A DNA stretch of 64,000 bases. Source: an uncultured Eubacteriales bacterium (lineage in GTDB: Bacteria > Bacillota > Clostridia > Christensenellales > Borkfalkiaceae). The stretch covers positions 1-64,000 of the forward strand of contig CATKEF010000040.1 of the NCBI GenBank assembly GCA_949747905.1. The letters run 5' to 3'. The translations under genes were made by a program, and so were the position numbers. The notes below the pieces were generated by a model, which saw only the letters and a list, made by a program, of their open reading frames with translations, ran no database searches and was not told where the DNA came from. Shown here piece by piece: positions 53,894 to 62,260 of the stretch (position 1 is the stretch's first letter; the number at the start of each line of letters is the position of its first letter).

Positions 53894-55213
53894 ATGGAAA
53901 ACAGATATGACGTTATAATTGCGGGTGCCGGCGTGGCGGGATTGAACTGCGCGTTGCATCTGCCCGCCGACAAAAGAATATTATTAATCTGCAAAGGCGT
54001 TCCCGAGCATAGCGACAGTTATCTCGCGCAGGGCGGTATTTGCCGTATGCAGGGAGAAGAGGATTACGAAGGTTATTTCGAAGACACGATGCGTGCGGGT
54101 CATTACGAGAACGACCCGGAGACCGTGGAGTGTATGATACGCTCGTCGCCCGGGGTTATCGAAGGACTGGTTTCGCTCGGAGTTGATTTTGCTAAAAGAG
54201 AGGACGGTTCTTTCGACGTAACGCGCGAGGGCGGTCATTCCCGCAAGCGCATATGTTTTCACGAGGACTGCACGGGAAAAGAAATCACTTCCGTTCTTAT
54301 GAAGCGCGTGTCCGCTCTCGATAACGTTGAAATCGTTCCCGAGACGACCATGCTCGATATTATAACGGACGGAGAAAGCTGTTACGGAATAGTCGCTCTG
54401 GATAATGCGAGCGGTAAAGTCAAGGAAATTCTTTCAGATTATACCGTGCTTGCCTGCGGCGGGATAGGCGGAATTTTCGAGCATTCCACTAATTTTCGTC
54501 TTCTTACGGGGGACGGCGTCGCCATATGTCTCAAACACGGAGTTGCGGTTGACAACGTAGATTATATTCAGATTCATCCGACTACTCTCTATTCCTCAAA
54601 GGTCGAAGGCAGGAGCTTTCTCATTTCCGAATCCGTTCGGGGCGAAGGCGCGGTGCTTTTAGATAAAAATTTCAAAAGATTTACCGACGAACTTCAACCG
54701 AGAGACAGGGTGACCGCCGATATCCTCGCAAAGATGAAGGAGGACGACACTCCTTTCGTGTGGCTGGATATGCGCGCAGTCCCCGAAAACGAGCTTAAAT
54801 CTCATTTTCCGTCTATCGTCGCTCAGTGCCGTGAAGAGGGGTACGACGTTTTCGGCGAATGTATTCCCGTCGTTCCCGCGCAACATTACTTTATGGGCGG
54901 CGTACGCAGCGATATCGACGGTAAAACCACTATGCGGAGACTGTATGCTGTCGGCGAGACATGTTGCAACGGGGTGCACGGCGCGAACAGGCTTGCTTCC
55001 AATTCGCTTCTGGAAAGTCTGCTGTTCGCAGAGCGCGCTGCGGAGGATATGAAAAACAATTATTCGGCGGCAGATACGGGAAAACAGAAAGCCGCGCTTG
55101 AATTACTGCGCGCGGAGGACTACTCGAACCCTGCGGCGCTTTTGGAAAGTTATAAAAAAATATTGCACGACGCAATCGGGGAGGCAAGGAAAAATGGATG
55201 TAATAACGCTTAA
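53894..55213 (+). CDS. nadB: L-aspartate oxidase
   Basis: 'DVIIAGAGVAGLNCALHLP...YLAQGGICR', 'HPTTLYSS', 'RDRVTADIL', 'GVHGANRLASNSLLE'. Confidence 0.95.
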   Translation: MENRYDVIIAGAGVAGLNCALHLPADKRILLICKGVPEHSDSYLAQGGICRMQGEEDYEGYFEDTMRAGHYENDPETVECMIRSSPGVIEGLVSLGVDFAKREDGSFDVTREGGHSRKRICFHEDCTGKEITSVLMKRVSALDNVEIVPETTMLDIITDGESCYGIVALDNASGKVKEILSDYTVLACGGIGGIFEHSTNFRLLTGDGVAICLKHGVAVDNVDYIQIHPTTLYSSKVEGRSFLISESVRGEGAVLLDKNFKRFTDELQPRDRVTADILAKMKEDDTPFVWLDMRAVPENELKSHFPSIVAQCREEGYDVFGECIPVVPAQHYFMGGVRSDIDGKTTMRRLYAVGETCCNGVHGANRLASNSLLESLLFAERAAEDMKNNYSAADTGKQKAALELLRAEDYSNPAALLESYKKILHDAIGEARKNGCNNA

Positions 55214-56051
55214 ACTCAATGCGGATAAACTTATAAAATCGGCGTTGGAGGAGGACATACCCAACGAAGATATAAGCACAAACGCCGTTATAAGCGGCTA
55301 CGTAAAGGGGAAAGTCGAGCTTATTTGCAAGCAGGACGGAATAATATGCGGACTGAGCGTGTTTGCAAGGACGTTCGAGCTTTTGGACGGAACTTTCGCC
55401 TGCGAATTTTTTGCAAAGGACGGAGACGAAGTTAAAAAGGGTCAGCTTATTGCGGTTCTGACCGGTGATATCCGCGCGCTTTTATCGGGAGAGAGGACGG
55501 CTCTCAACTTTTTGCAGAGAATGAGCGGAATAGCGACGTATACTCGTCGGCTCGCCGAGCTTTTGAAGGGGAGCCGTACGCGGCTTCTCGACACGAGAAA
55601 GACCACGCCGAACATGCGAATTTTCGAAAAATACGCCGTAAAAACGGGAGGAGGCGGCAATCACCGTTTTAATCTTTCGGACGGAGTAATGCTCAAAGAC
55701 AATCATATCGGCGCGGCGGGCGGAATAAAGCAGGCGGTTGCGGCGGCAAAGGAGTATTCGTCTTTCGTGAGAAAAATCGAAGTCGAGGTTGAAAATCTCG
55801 AAATGTGCCGCGAAGCGCTCGAAGCGGGCGCGGATATAATAATGCTCGATAATATGAGCGTGTCGGATATGAAAGCCGCGGTTGAGATGATAGGCGGTCG
55901 TGCGTTGACCGAGTGCAGCGGCAACGTCACCTGCGAAAATATAAAAAACATCATAGAAACGGGAGTCGACTTTGTTTCCAGCGGCGCGCTCACGCACTCC
56001 GCTCCCATACTCGATTTGTCGCTTAAAAACCTGCGACCCGCGGAGGGGTGA
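55194..56051 (+). CDS. nadC: Nicotinate-nucleotide diphosphorylase (carboxylating)
   Basis: 'EEDIPNEDISTNAV', 'ALNFLQRMSGIAT', 'RLLDTRKTTPNMR', 'KTGGGGNHRFNLSDGVMLKDNH'. Confidence 0.96.
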   Translation: MDVITLKLNADKLIKSALEEDIPNEDISTNAVISGYVKGKVELICKQDGIICGLSVFARTFELLDGTFACEFFAKDGDEVKKGQLIAVLTGDIRALLSGERTALNFLQRMSGIATYTRRLAELLKGSRTRLLDTRKTTPNMRIFEKYAVKTGGGGNHRFNLSDGVMLKDNHIGAAGGIKQAVAAAKEYSSFVRKIEVEVENLEMCREALEAGADIIMLDNMSVSDMKAAVEMIGGRALTECSGNVTCENIKNIIETGVDFVSSGALTHSAPILDLSLKNLRPAEG

Positions 56052-56560
56052 TGAGAGCCGAAAAACGGAGAGAGGAAATTTTAAGCCTTATAGGGAATAC
56101 CGACAACCCCATTCCCGCAAACGTCTTAAAGGAGAGGTTCGGGGTTTCGCGACAGGTGATAGTTCAGGATATTGCCATTCTGCGCGCAAACGGCTACGAC
56201 GTGACCGCTACAAGCCGCGGGTATTTTCTCAATGTGAAAAAACAGGCTACGCGCGTTTTCAAATGCCGTCATACTTTCGACGAAATGCTCGAAGAGGGTA
56301 TGCTCGTAATAGATACGGGCGGGAGAATAGAGGATATATTCGTAAATCACAGGACGTACGGACGAATAACCGCGAGACTCGATTTGTCGAACAGAACGCA
56401 CGTCGAGGAATTGCACCGCTCGCTTTTTTCGGGGGCTTCTAAGCCGTTGATGAGCGTTACCGACGGTTATCATTACCATACCGTTTCCGCGGATGGCGAG
56501 GAAATCTTAGACGAGATAGAGCAAAAACTGAGGACGCGCGGTTTTCTTATCGAAATATAA
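56051..56560 (+). CDS. niaR: NiaR-type niacin-responsive repressor (HTH + 3H domain)
   Basis: 'RREEILSLIGNTDNPIPANVLKERFGVSRQVIVQDIAILRANGYDV', 3H 'KCRHTF...VNHRTYG...DGYHYHTV'; TGATG overlap with nadC. Confidence 0.93.
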   Translation: MRAEKRREEILSLIGNTDNPIPANVLKERFGVSRQVIVQDIAILRANGYDVTATSRGYFLNVKKQATRVFKCRHTFDEMLEEGMLVIDTGGRIEDIFVNHRTYGRITARLDLSNRTHVEELHRSLFSGASKPLMSVTDGYHYHTVSADGEEILDEIEQKLRTRGFLIEI

Positions 56561-56578
56561 TTTTATATTAAAAATAAC

Positions 56579-56608
56579 GGAAAGGGCGGCATATATGCCG
56601 CCCTTTCC
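56579..56608. terminator. Perfect 30-bp palindrome, bidirectional terminator
   Basis: GGAAAGGGCGGCATATATGCCGCCCTTTCC. Confidence 0.7.
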
Positions 56609-56624
56609 GACTTATTGCGTTCAA

Positions 56625-56777
56625 TCAGTCTTTAATTTCGTTGTACATTTCGTGAAATTTTTTTACTTCTTCAGGGTCTAATGCGACCTTCTGGAAAAGC
56701 CCCGTGCATTCGTTTGCGCTGACGCATTTTTCGAAAATGTCGTCAATCATTTTGTTGTATTTTTTATCAGTGCTCAT
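56625..56777 (-). CDS. Small uncharacterised protein (~50 aa)
   Basis: 'MSTDKKYNKMIDDIFEKCVSANECTGLFQKVALDPEEVKKFHEMYNEIKD'; start inferred. Confidence 0.5.
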   Translation of the reverse strand: MSTDKKYNKMIDDIFEKCVSANECTGLFQKVALDPEEVKKFHEMYNEIKD

Positions 56778-56855
56778 ACAAAAAGTTTGCGCCCGATTGA
56801 AAATATTATGCACGGCAGGAAAAATTTTCCGTAATCCCCGGCGCAGGCGTAAACC

Positions 56856-57284
56856 TTATAAAAATTTTCCGAGCAGGCTTAAATCGAGTTTCCATTCGGG
56901 TACGAGGTTTCGGCGGCGGTGCGCGGCGTTGGCTTCGCCGAGAGCTTTGCGGTATTCGGAATAGCTGCATCCGTTAACTTTCATAAAATGCTCGCTCGCC
57001 CGTTCCTCACCACCGTAGAGGGACGTTCTGCCTATGTGTATCGTTTCGTGGCAGTTTTTGCACACCGCTATTATATCGGAAAGTTTCTGGACGGAGTTTT
57101 CTTCGTCGTATTCCCAACGTTCGTGGGCCTCTAACCTTGCGGTTTTTATTCCGCAAATCATACATTTTCCGTCTGCGCGGGCATAGGCTTTTTTCCTGAT
57201 TGCGTCCCATCCCGCAGGAGGGAGCAGGCTTCTTAAATTGCTGTACCAGCAGGAATCGGGAACAAGTTCGAATTCGAGTTTCAT
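56856..57284 (-). CDS. HNH-like zinc-binding protein
   Basis: 'CMICG...LEAHERWEYDEE...AVCKNCHETIHIG' arrangement. Confidence 0.65.
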   Translation of the reverse strand: MKLEFELVPDSCWYSNLRSLLPPAGWDAIRKKAYARADGKCMICGIKTARLEAHERWEYDEENSVQKLSDIIAVCKNCHETIHIGRTSLYGGEERASEHFMKVNGCSYSEYRKALGEANAAHRRRNLVPEWKLDLSLLGKFL

Positions 57285-57439
57285 AATTCCAATTATATAT
57301 TTTTATCGGCGCATGTCAACCGAAAAGCCTAAATGAGCGTCCGCGGCGGTTTTTTACAACGTTTGTCACAATTAACATATCCGCAAGCCGTTATTCGACG
57401 CGTTATGCGCATTTTCCCGAAAATGTAACAAATTATAAC

Positions 57440-57488
57440 ACACAATATTTAGTTATGTCGTTAAAAATTATCATACAAGATATTGTGT
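57440..57488 (+). promoter_or_regulatory. NrdR-like box pair A/B
   Basis: ACACAATATTTAGTTA (57440) and ATACAAGATATTGTGT (57473), starts 33 nt apart; 13/16 and 14/16 to recalled consensus ACACWATATATWGTGT. Confidence 0.65.
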
Positions 57489-57496
57489 TCCAAGGC

Positions 57497-57525
57497 TTGA
57501 CATAGTCGTTTTTTAGTATTATACT
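57497..57525 (+). promoter_or_regulatory. Promoter P1 of nrdD operon
   Basis: TTGACA - 17 nt - TATACT. Confidence 0.6.
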
Positions 57526-57580
57526 TGACCTTGCTACTTTTCGGAACGGCTGTTGACGTGCTATTTCGGAGAAAATTTAA

Positions 57581-57628
57581 ATACAATATGTTGTGTGGAT
57601 ACTATTGACGGCATACAAAATATGTGCT
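57581..57628 (+). promoter_or_regulatory. NrdR-like box pair C/D
   Basis: ATACAATATGTTGTGT (57581; 14/16) and weaker ATACAAAATATGTGCT (57613; 10/16), starts 32 nt apart; D lies in the P2 spacer. Confidence 0.55.
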
Positions 57629-57633
57629 ATAAT
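57605..57633 (+). promoter_or_regulatory. Promoter P2 of nrdD operon
   Basis: TTGACG - 17 nt - TATAAT. Confidence 0.75.
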
Positions 57634-57665
57634 GTCTTTGTATTTACCGTTTGGAGGAATGAGAG

Positions 57666-59792
57666 ATGAAGGTTATAAAACGTGACGGAAGCACGTGCGA
57701 TTTCGACAGGAATAAAATAGCGGTTGCAATCTCGAAAGCGAACGGCGCGGTCGACCCCGAGGACAGAGTTACCGAAGAGCAGATTGCTTTTATCGCGGAC
57801 GACATTGCGTCCAGGCATAGAAGAAGAGTGCTCGTGGAAGATATTCAGGATATGGTAGAGGAAAAGCTGATGGAAATGCAGAAATATCAGCTTATGAAGG
57901 CGTATATTCTCTACCGTTACGAGCGTGCGCTTATCCGTAAGGCGAACACTACGGACGACAGCATACTTTCGCTTATCAGAAACTCCAATAAAGACGTTAT
58001 GGAGGAGAACTCCAATAAAAACGCGCGTACGGCTTCCACTCAGCGCGACTTGATTGCGGGCGAGGTTTCCAAAGATTTGACGCGCCGCATTCTTTTGCCC
58101 GAGCATATATCCAAAGCTCACGACGAAGGCGCTATTCACTTCCACGACGCCGATTACTTTTTACAGCCGATTTTTAACTGCTGTCTTATAAATATTAAGG
58201 ATATGCTTCAGAACGGCACCGTAATGAACGGCAAGATGATAGAAAGTCCCAAATCTTTCCAGACGGCTTGCACAATCACCACGCAGATTATAGCTTCGGT
58301 CGCTTCTTCCCAGTACGGCGGACAGTCCGTGAACATAGCGCATCTCGGAAGATATCTCCGTCGCACGAAGGACAAATACGTCGAACAGTGCGAGAAGGAA
58401 TTCGGCGATACTCTCGACGCCGAAACAAAGAAGCATTTCGTGGAAATGCGCGTGAAAGAAGCGCTCAAAGCCGGCGTTCAGACAATTCAGTATCAGATTA
58501 ACACGCTTATGACCACAAACGGTCAGTCGCCGTTCGTTACGCTCTTCCTTTATCTCGACGAAAATGACGAGTATATCGAAGAGAACGCGATGATAATCGA
58601 AGAAATTTTAAAGCAACGTTACGAGGGTATCAAGAACGAAAAGGGAGTCTATGTAACTCCCGCGTTCCCCAAACTCATATATGTTCTGGACGAGAACAAC
58701 TGCTTAAAAGGCGGCAAATACGATTATCTTACAAAACTTGCCGTCAAGTGTTCGTCCAAACGTCTTTATCCAGACTATATTTCCGCAAAGAAAATGCGCG
58801 AAAATTACGAGGGCAACGTTTTCTCGCCCATGGGATGCCGTTCGTTCCTTTCTCCCTGGAAGGATGAAAACGGGAACTATAAGTTCGAGGGAAGATTCAA
58901 TCAGGGTGTTGTTTCCGTTAATCTTCCTCAGTGCGGAATACTTGCTAAGGGCGACGAGAAGAAATTTTGGGAAATTCTCGAAGAGAGACTCGGTCTTTGC
59001 TACGAAGCGCTCATGTGCCGCCACAACGCTCTTATGGGCGTTACGAGCGACGTTTCGCCCGTTCACTGGCAGTACGGAGCTATTGCCCGTCTTCAAAGCG
59101 GCGAGAAAATCGACAAATACCTTTTGGACGGATATTCCACGATATCTTTGGGATATATCGGTCTGTACGAGGTTACGAAACTTGTCAAAGGCGTTTCGCA
59201 TACCACCCCCGAAGGTCAGGAATTCGCGCTTGAAGTAATGAAGAGTCTGCGCGAACACTGCGAGAAGTGGAAAAAGGAGACGGGGCTCGGTTTCGGTCTT
59301 TACGGAACGCCCGCAGAGTCGCTTTGCTACCGCTTCGCAAGAATAGACAGAGAACGCTTCGGCACCATAAAGGACGTCACGGACAAGGGTTATTACACCA
59401 ACAGCTACCACGTGGACGTGCGTGAAAATATAGACGCTTTCAGCAAATTCTCATTCGAAAGCAAGTTCCAGCAGATTTCTTCGGGCGGAGCCATCTCTTA
59501 CGTGGAAATTCCGAATATGCGCCATAACTTAACGGCTATGGAAGACGTCGTTCGTTTCATTTACGACAATATTCAGTATGCGGAATTCAACACAAAGAGC
59601 GACTATTGCCACGTTTGCGGCTTCGACGGCGAAATTACAATAAACGACGACAATGAGTGGGAGTGCCCCGTTTGCCACAACAAAGACCAGAGAAAAATGA
59701 ACGTTACCCGCCGTACGTGCGGTTATCTCGGCGAGAATTTCTGGAATGTGGGCAAGACAAAGGAAATCAAAGCCCGCGTTCTGCATCTGTAA
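57666..59792 (+). CDS. nrdD: Anaerobic ribonucleoside-triphosphate reductase with ATP-cone
   Basis: N-terminal ATP-cone 'MKVIKRDGSTCDFDRNKIAVAISKA'; 'CHVCGFDG...CPVCHN', glycyl-radical 'RRTCGYLG'. Confidence 0.97.
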   Translation: MKVIKRDGSTCDFDRNKIAVAISKANGAVDPEDRVTEEQIAFIADDIASRHRRRVLVEDIQDMVEEKLMEMQKYQLMKAYILYRYERALIRKANTTDDSILSLIRNSNKDVMEENSNKNARTASTQRDLIAGEVSKDLTRRILLPEHISKAHDEGAIHFHDADYFLQPIFNCCLINIKDMLQNGTVMNGKMIESPKSFQTACTITTQIIASVASSQYGGQSVNIAHLGRYLRRTKDKYVEQCEKEFGDTLDAETKKHFVEMRVKEALKAGVQTIQYQINTLMTTNGQSPFVTLFLYLDENDEYIEENAMIIEEILKQRYEGIKNEKGVYVTPAFPKLIYVLDENNCLKGGKYDYLTKLAVKCSSKRLYPDYISAKKMRENYEGNVFSPMGCRSFLSPWKDENGNYKFEGRFNQGVVSVNLPQCGILAKGDEKKFWEILEERLGLCYEALMCRHNALMGVTSDVSPVHWQYGAIARLQSGEKIDKYLLDGYSTISLGYIGLYEVTKLVKGVSHTTPEGQEFALEVMKSLREHCEKWKKETGLGFGLYGTPAESLCYRFARIDRERFGTIKDVTDKGYYTNSYHVDVRENIDAFSKFSFESKFQQISSGGAISYVEIPNMRHNLTAMEDVVRFIYDNIQYAEFNTKSDYCHVCGFDGEITINDDNEWECPVCHNKDQRKMNVTRRTCGYLGENFWNVGKTKEIKARVLHL

Positions 59793-59907
59793 ACACGCGA
59801 ATTTAAGCGGCACTGCCGTTTTTTTGCGCAATATTTATTTAATATCGGCGCATGTTGTGACTGCCTGTCCGGAATCGCAGTTTCGGTCGGCAACGGGATT
59901 TGATTTT

Positions 59908-60441
59908 ATGAATTACGCTAAAATAAAATGGTATGACGTATCCAACGGTCCGGGGGTGAGGATTTCGCTGTATGTGAGCGGCTGCCGCAATCATTGCAAA
60001 AACTGTTTCAACCCCGAAACATGGGACTTCGGGTACGGGAAACCTTTTACCGAAGAAGTAGAGAATTCCATACTGGAAGGGCTTAAACCGGACTATATTA
60101 AGGGGCTTACGCTTTTGGGGGGAGACCCTTTCGAGCCCGAAAATGCCGAGGTGCTTGCTCCGTTTATGGAAAAGCTGAGGGCGGTGTATCCCGAAAAATC
60201 ATTTTGGTGTTTTACTGGATATGATTTCGAAGCCGACCTGCTCACTGGCAAAAAGGCAAAAATCGGGACGGTTATGCGAATTTTAAATAGTCTAGATGTG
60301 CTTGTGGACGGCAGGTTCGTGGAAGAATTGAAAGACTTGAATTTGCTGTTTCGCGGTTCGTCAAATCAGAGAATAATTCTCGTCAAGCCGTCGCTCGAAA
60401 GCGACAAAGTGGTTGTCTGGGATGAAAAAACTCCAGTTTAA
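59908..60441 (+). CDS. nrdG: Anaerobic RNR-activating radical SAM protein
   Basis: 'MNYAKIKWYDVSNGPGVRISLYVSGCRNHCKNCFNPETWDF', 'LTLLGGDPFEPEN'. Confidence 0.95.
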   Translation: MNYAKIKWYDVSNGPGVRISLYVSGCRNHCKNCFNPETWDFGYGKPFTEEVENSILEGLKPDYIKGLTLLGGDPFEPENAEVLAPFMEKLRAVYPEKSFWCFTGYDFEADLLTGKKAKIGTVMRILNSLDVLVDGRFVEELKDLNLLFRGSSNQRIILVKPSLESDKVVVWDEKTPV

Positions 60442-60485
60442 CCCCGCAATATACGCCGAACACCGAATATACAAAGGAAAAAATT

Positions 60486-60965
60486 ATGAGTAAAACATAC
60501 AATGTGTCGTCATCGAAACAAAAGAATATGAACGTCGCAATTAAAAAGCTGAACGAGAAAGCGACCGTTCCTTCATACGGCAGCGAGTTCGCCGCAGGCG
60601 CCGACCTCTATGCTTGTATCGAAAGTGATGTTGAAGTAAAGCCGCATCAGACCATTCTTATTCCCACAGGTATAGCCGTCGAACTTCCCATAGGTTATGC
60701 GGGGCTTATTTATGCGCGCAGCGGGCTTGCTACAAAGAAAGGTCTTGCTCCCGCAAATAAAGTCGGGGTGGTTGACTGCGACTATCGCGGCGAAGTAAAA
60801 GTTGCTTTGCACAATCATTCCGAAGTAGTTCAGACGGTTTCCGTCGGAGAGCGCGTGGCGCAGCTTGTTATTACGCCCTATCTCCATGCCGAGTTTATTG
60901 TATCCGACGAGCTTTCCGAGACGGAGAGAGGGGCGGGCGGTTTCGGTTCCACCGGTTCCAAATAA
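60486..60965 (+). CDS. dut: dUTP diphosphatase
   Basis: 'GAGADLYA...PTGIAVELPIGYAGLIYARSGLATKKG...NKVGVVDCDYRGE...RGAGGFGSTG' (first motif reads 'AAGADLYA'). Confidence 0.95.
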   Translation: MSKTYNVSSSKQKNMNVAIKKLNEKATVPSYGSEFAAGADLYACIESDVEVKPHQTILIPTGIAVELPIGYAGLIYARSGLATKKGLAPANKVGVVDCDYRGEVKVALHNHSEVVQTVSVGERVAQLVITPYLHAEFIVSDELSETERGAGGFGSTGSK

Positions 60966-60990
60966 CGGGTTAAATATAATTCACAAATTA

Positions 60991-61018
60991 AAACTACGCG
61001 TGCTACGCGTAGTTTTTT
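60991..61018 (+). terminator. Terminator after dut
   Basis: AAACTACGCGtgctaCGCGTAGTTTTTTT. Confidence 0.85.
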
Positions 61019-61044
61019 TGTGCGTTGTTTTTAGTCGGCGTGGT

Positions 61045-61530
61045 GCAGCCCCTTCGATTCGCTCAGGGTGACAAAGAAACAAATACTCAGGGAGATAAAG
61101 AAACAAGTGTTTTGAGTGACGAAATTAACAAAACCTCAGGTTACAAAAACAATGGCTCAGGACGACAAGGAAATAAACGTTAAGAGGGGGATAAAAACAG
61201 GGACTCAGGGTGACATAAAGTCTCTCGGGGTGACAAAGAAACAAAAGCTCGGGGGCAAAAGTCTTTCGGGATGATAAGTTTAGGGGCGATAACGGGCGTT
61301 TATGGCGACAAGAAATCACTCGGGCGAACAATTAAACAAGTGCATATGGTGACGAAGTGAACACGACCTCAGGCTTACAAAAACAAGTGCTCAGGGTGAC
61401 AAAAAGCGCTCGGAATGATTAAAATGCCGCTTGGGGGGGGCTATTTAAACGTCATCCCGAAGGTTTGCTTGTCATCCCGGGCGACGTGAGGAATCAGATG
61501 TTTCGCTGACGCTCAACATGACAATCTTAG
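61045..61530. repeat. Dispersed repeat cluster with decayed tandem array
   Basis: Many imperfect 'ctcagggtgacaaagaaacaa' units, ending in 'gtcatcccgggcgacgtgaggaatcagatgtttcgctgacgctcaacatgac'. Confidence 0.75.
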
Positions 61531-61752
61531 TTAGCTCAGCATAATAAATTTTGGTCGACACGACACGACGGTTATCGCTTTGTACAACAAGCGCTTTTTT
61601 GTCGGCTCGGCATGATGCTTTTTTCAGTTAAACATGATATTATCGGTTAGCTAAAAAGACGCTTTTGAGTTCAATATGATAATTTTGTCGTCCGGCATAA
61701 AAATATGCTAACGCCGTGAACGTCATTCCGAGCGCGGCGGGGAATCTGTTCC

Positions 61753-61787
61753 AAAAAAATACCCTGCGCCAATACGTCGGCGCAGGG
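61753..61787 (-). terminator. Intrinsic terminator of the ncRNA candidate
   Basis: Minus strand CCCTGCGCCgacgtattGGCGCAGGG followed by TATTTTTTTGG. Confidence 0.85.
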
Positions 61788-62090
61788 CTCTTTCTATTAA
61801 ATTTTAATTCGGAATCGCCTCCTTAACGGTTGCCGTTCAGGCTGACGGACCCACCAGTCCATGCGGCTGTCGCCGCAGCTTTATAACCGTACAGCGGAAT
61901 TAAATTCCATTCGTAAACTTGTACATCGGAGTTTACCTTCCTTTTTCTTCTATCGTGGCGGACCAAAGCAATCTCATAGGCTTTACCTCCAAACGATTTT
62001 CCCTTTTCATACAGAAGCGGCTTTAAGAAAGCCGAACCTACGCAAAAATGTCGACGTCAAACATTTTTTGTAAGTTTCTATCCTTTTGTA
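61753..62090 (-). ncRNA. Candidate stand-alone structured non-coding RNA (~330 nt)
   Basis: Minus strand: TTGACA-16-TATAAT promoter upstream, CCCTGCGCC...GGCGCAGGG terminator plus U-tract downstream, and a chain of strong hairpins between them, without a convincing ORF. Confidence 0.7.
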
Positions 62091-62095
62091 CTTTT

Positions 62096-62123
62096 ATTAT
62101 AGCACGGAAATGTAATTTGTCAA
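62096..62123 (-). promoter_or_regulatory. Promoter of the ncRNA candidate
   Basis: Minus strand TTGACA (62118-62123), 16-nt spacer, TATAAT (62096-62101). Confidence 0.8.
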
Positions 62124-62260
62124 TACCCGCGCCGAAAATTTTTTTAAAAATTTTGTGAAAATTTTGTTTGCCGCAATCATTGACAGGTGCTTTGCGAAAT
62201 CGCTTAACTTACTTAGACGCATATTATATAATTTGAACGTAGTTTTACGAGGAAGAAATT

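Noticed and set aside
56856-57284. Restriction-modification or homing endonuclease system around the HNH-like gene
   Set aside because: No methyltransferase, specificity subunit or intron/intein nearby; single HNH-like gene in an ordinary neighbourhood.
61060-61420. CRISPR-like or phage att array in the degenerate repeats
   Set aside because: No constant repeat/variable spacer pattern and no integrase; better explained as decayed tandem copies of the dispersed repeat.
61861-62073. 70-aa plus-strand ORF within the ncRNA region
   Set aside because: No RBS, Arg/Leu-rich random composition, antisense to the structured RNA candidate.
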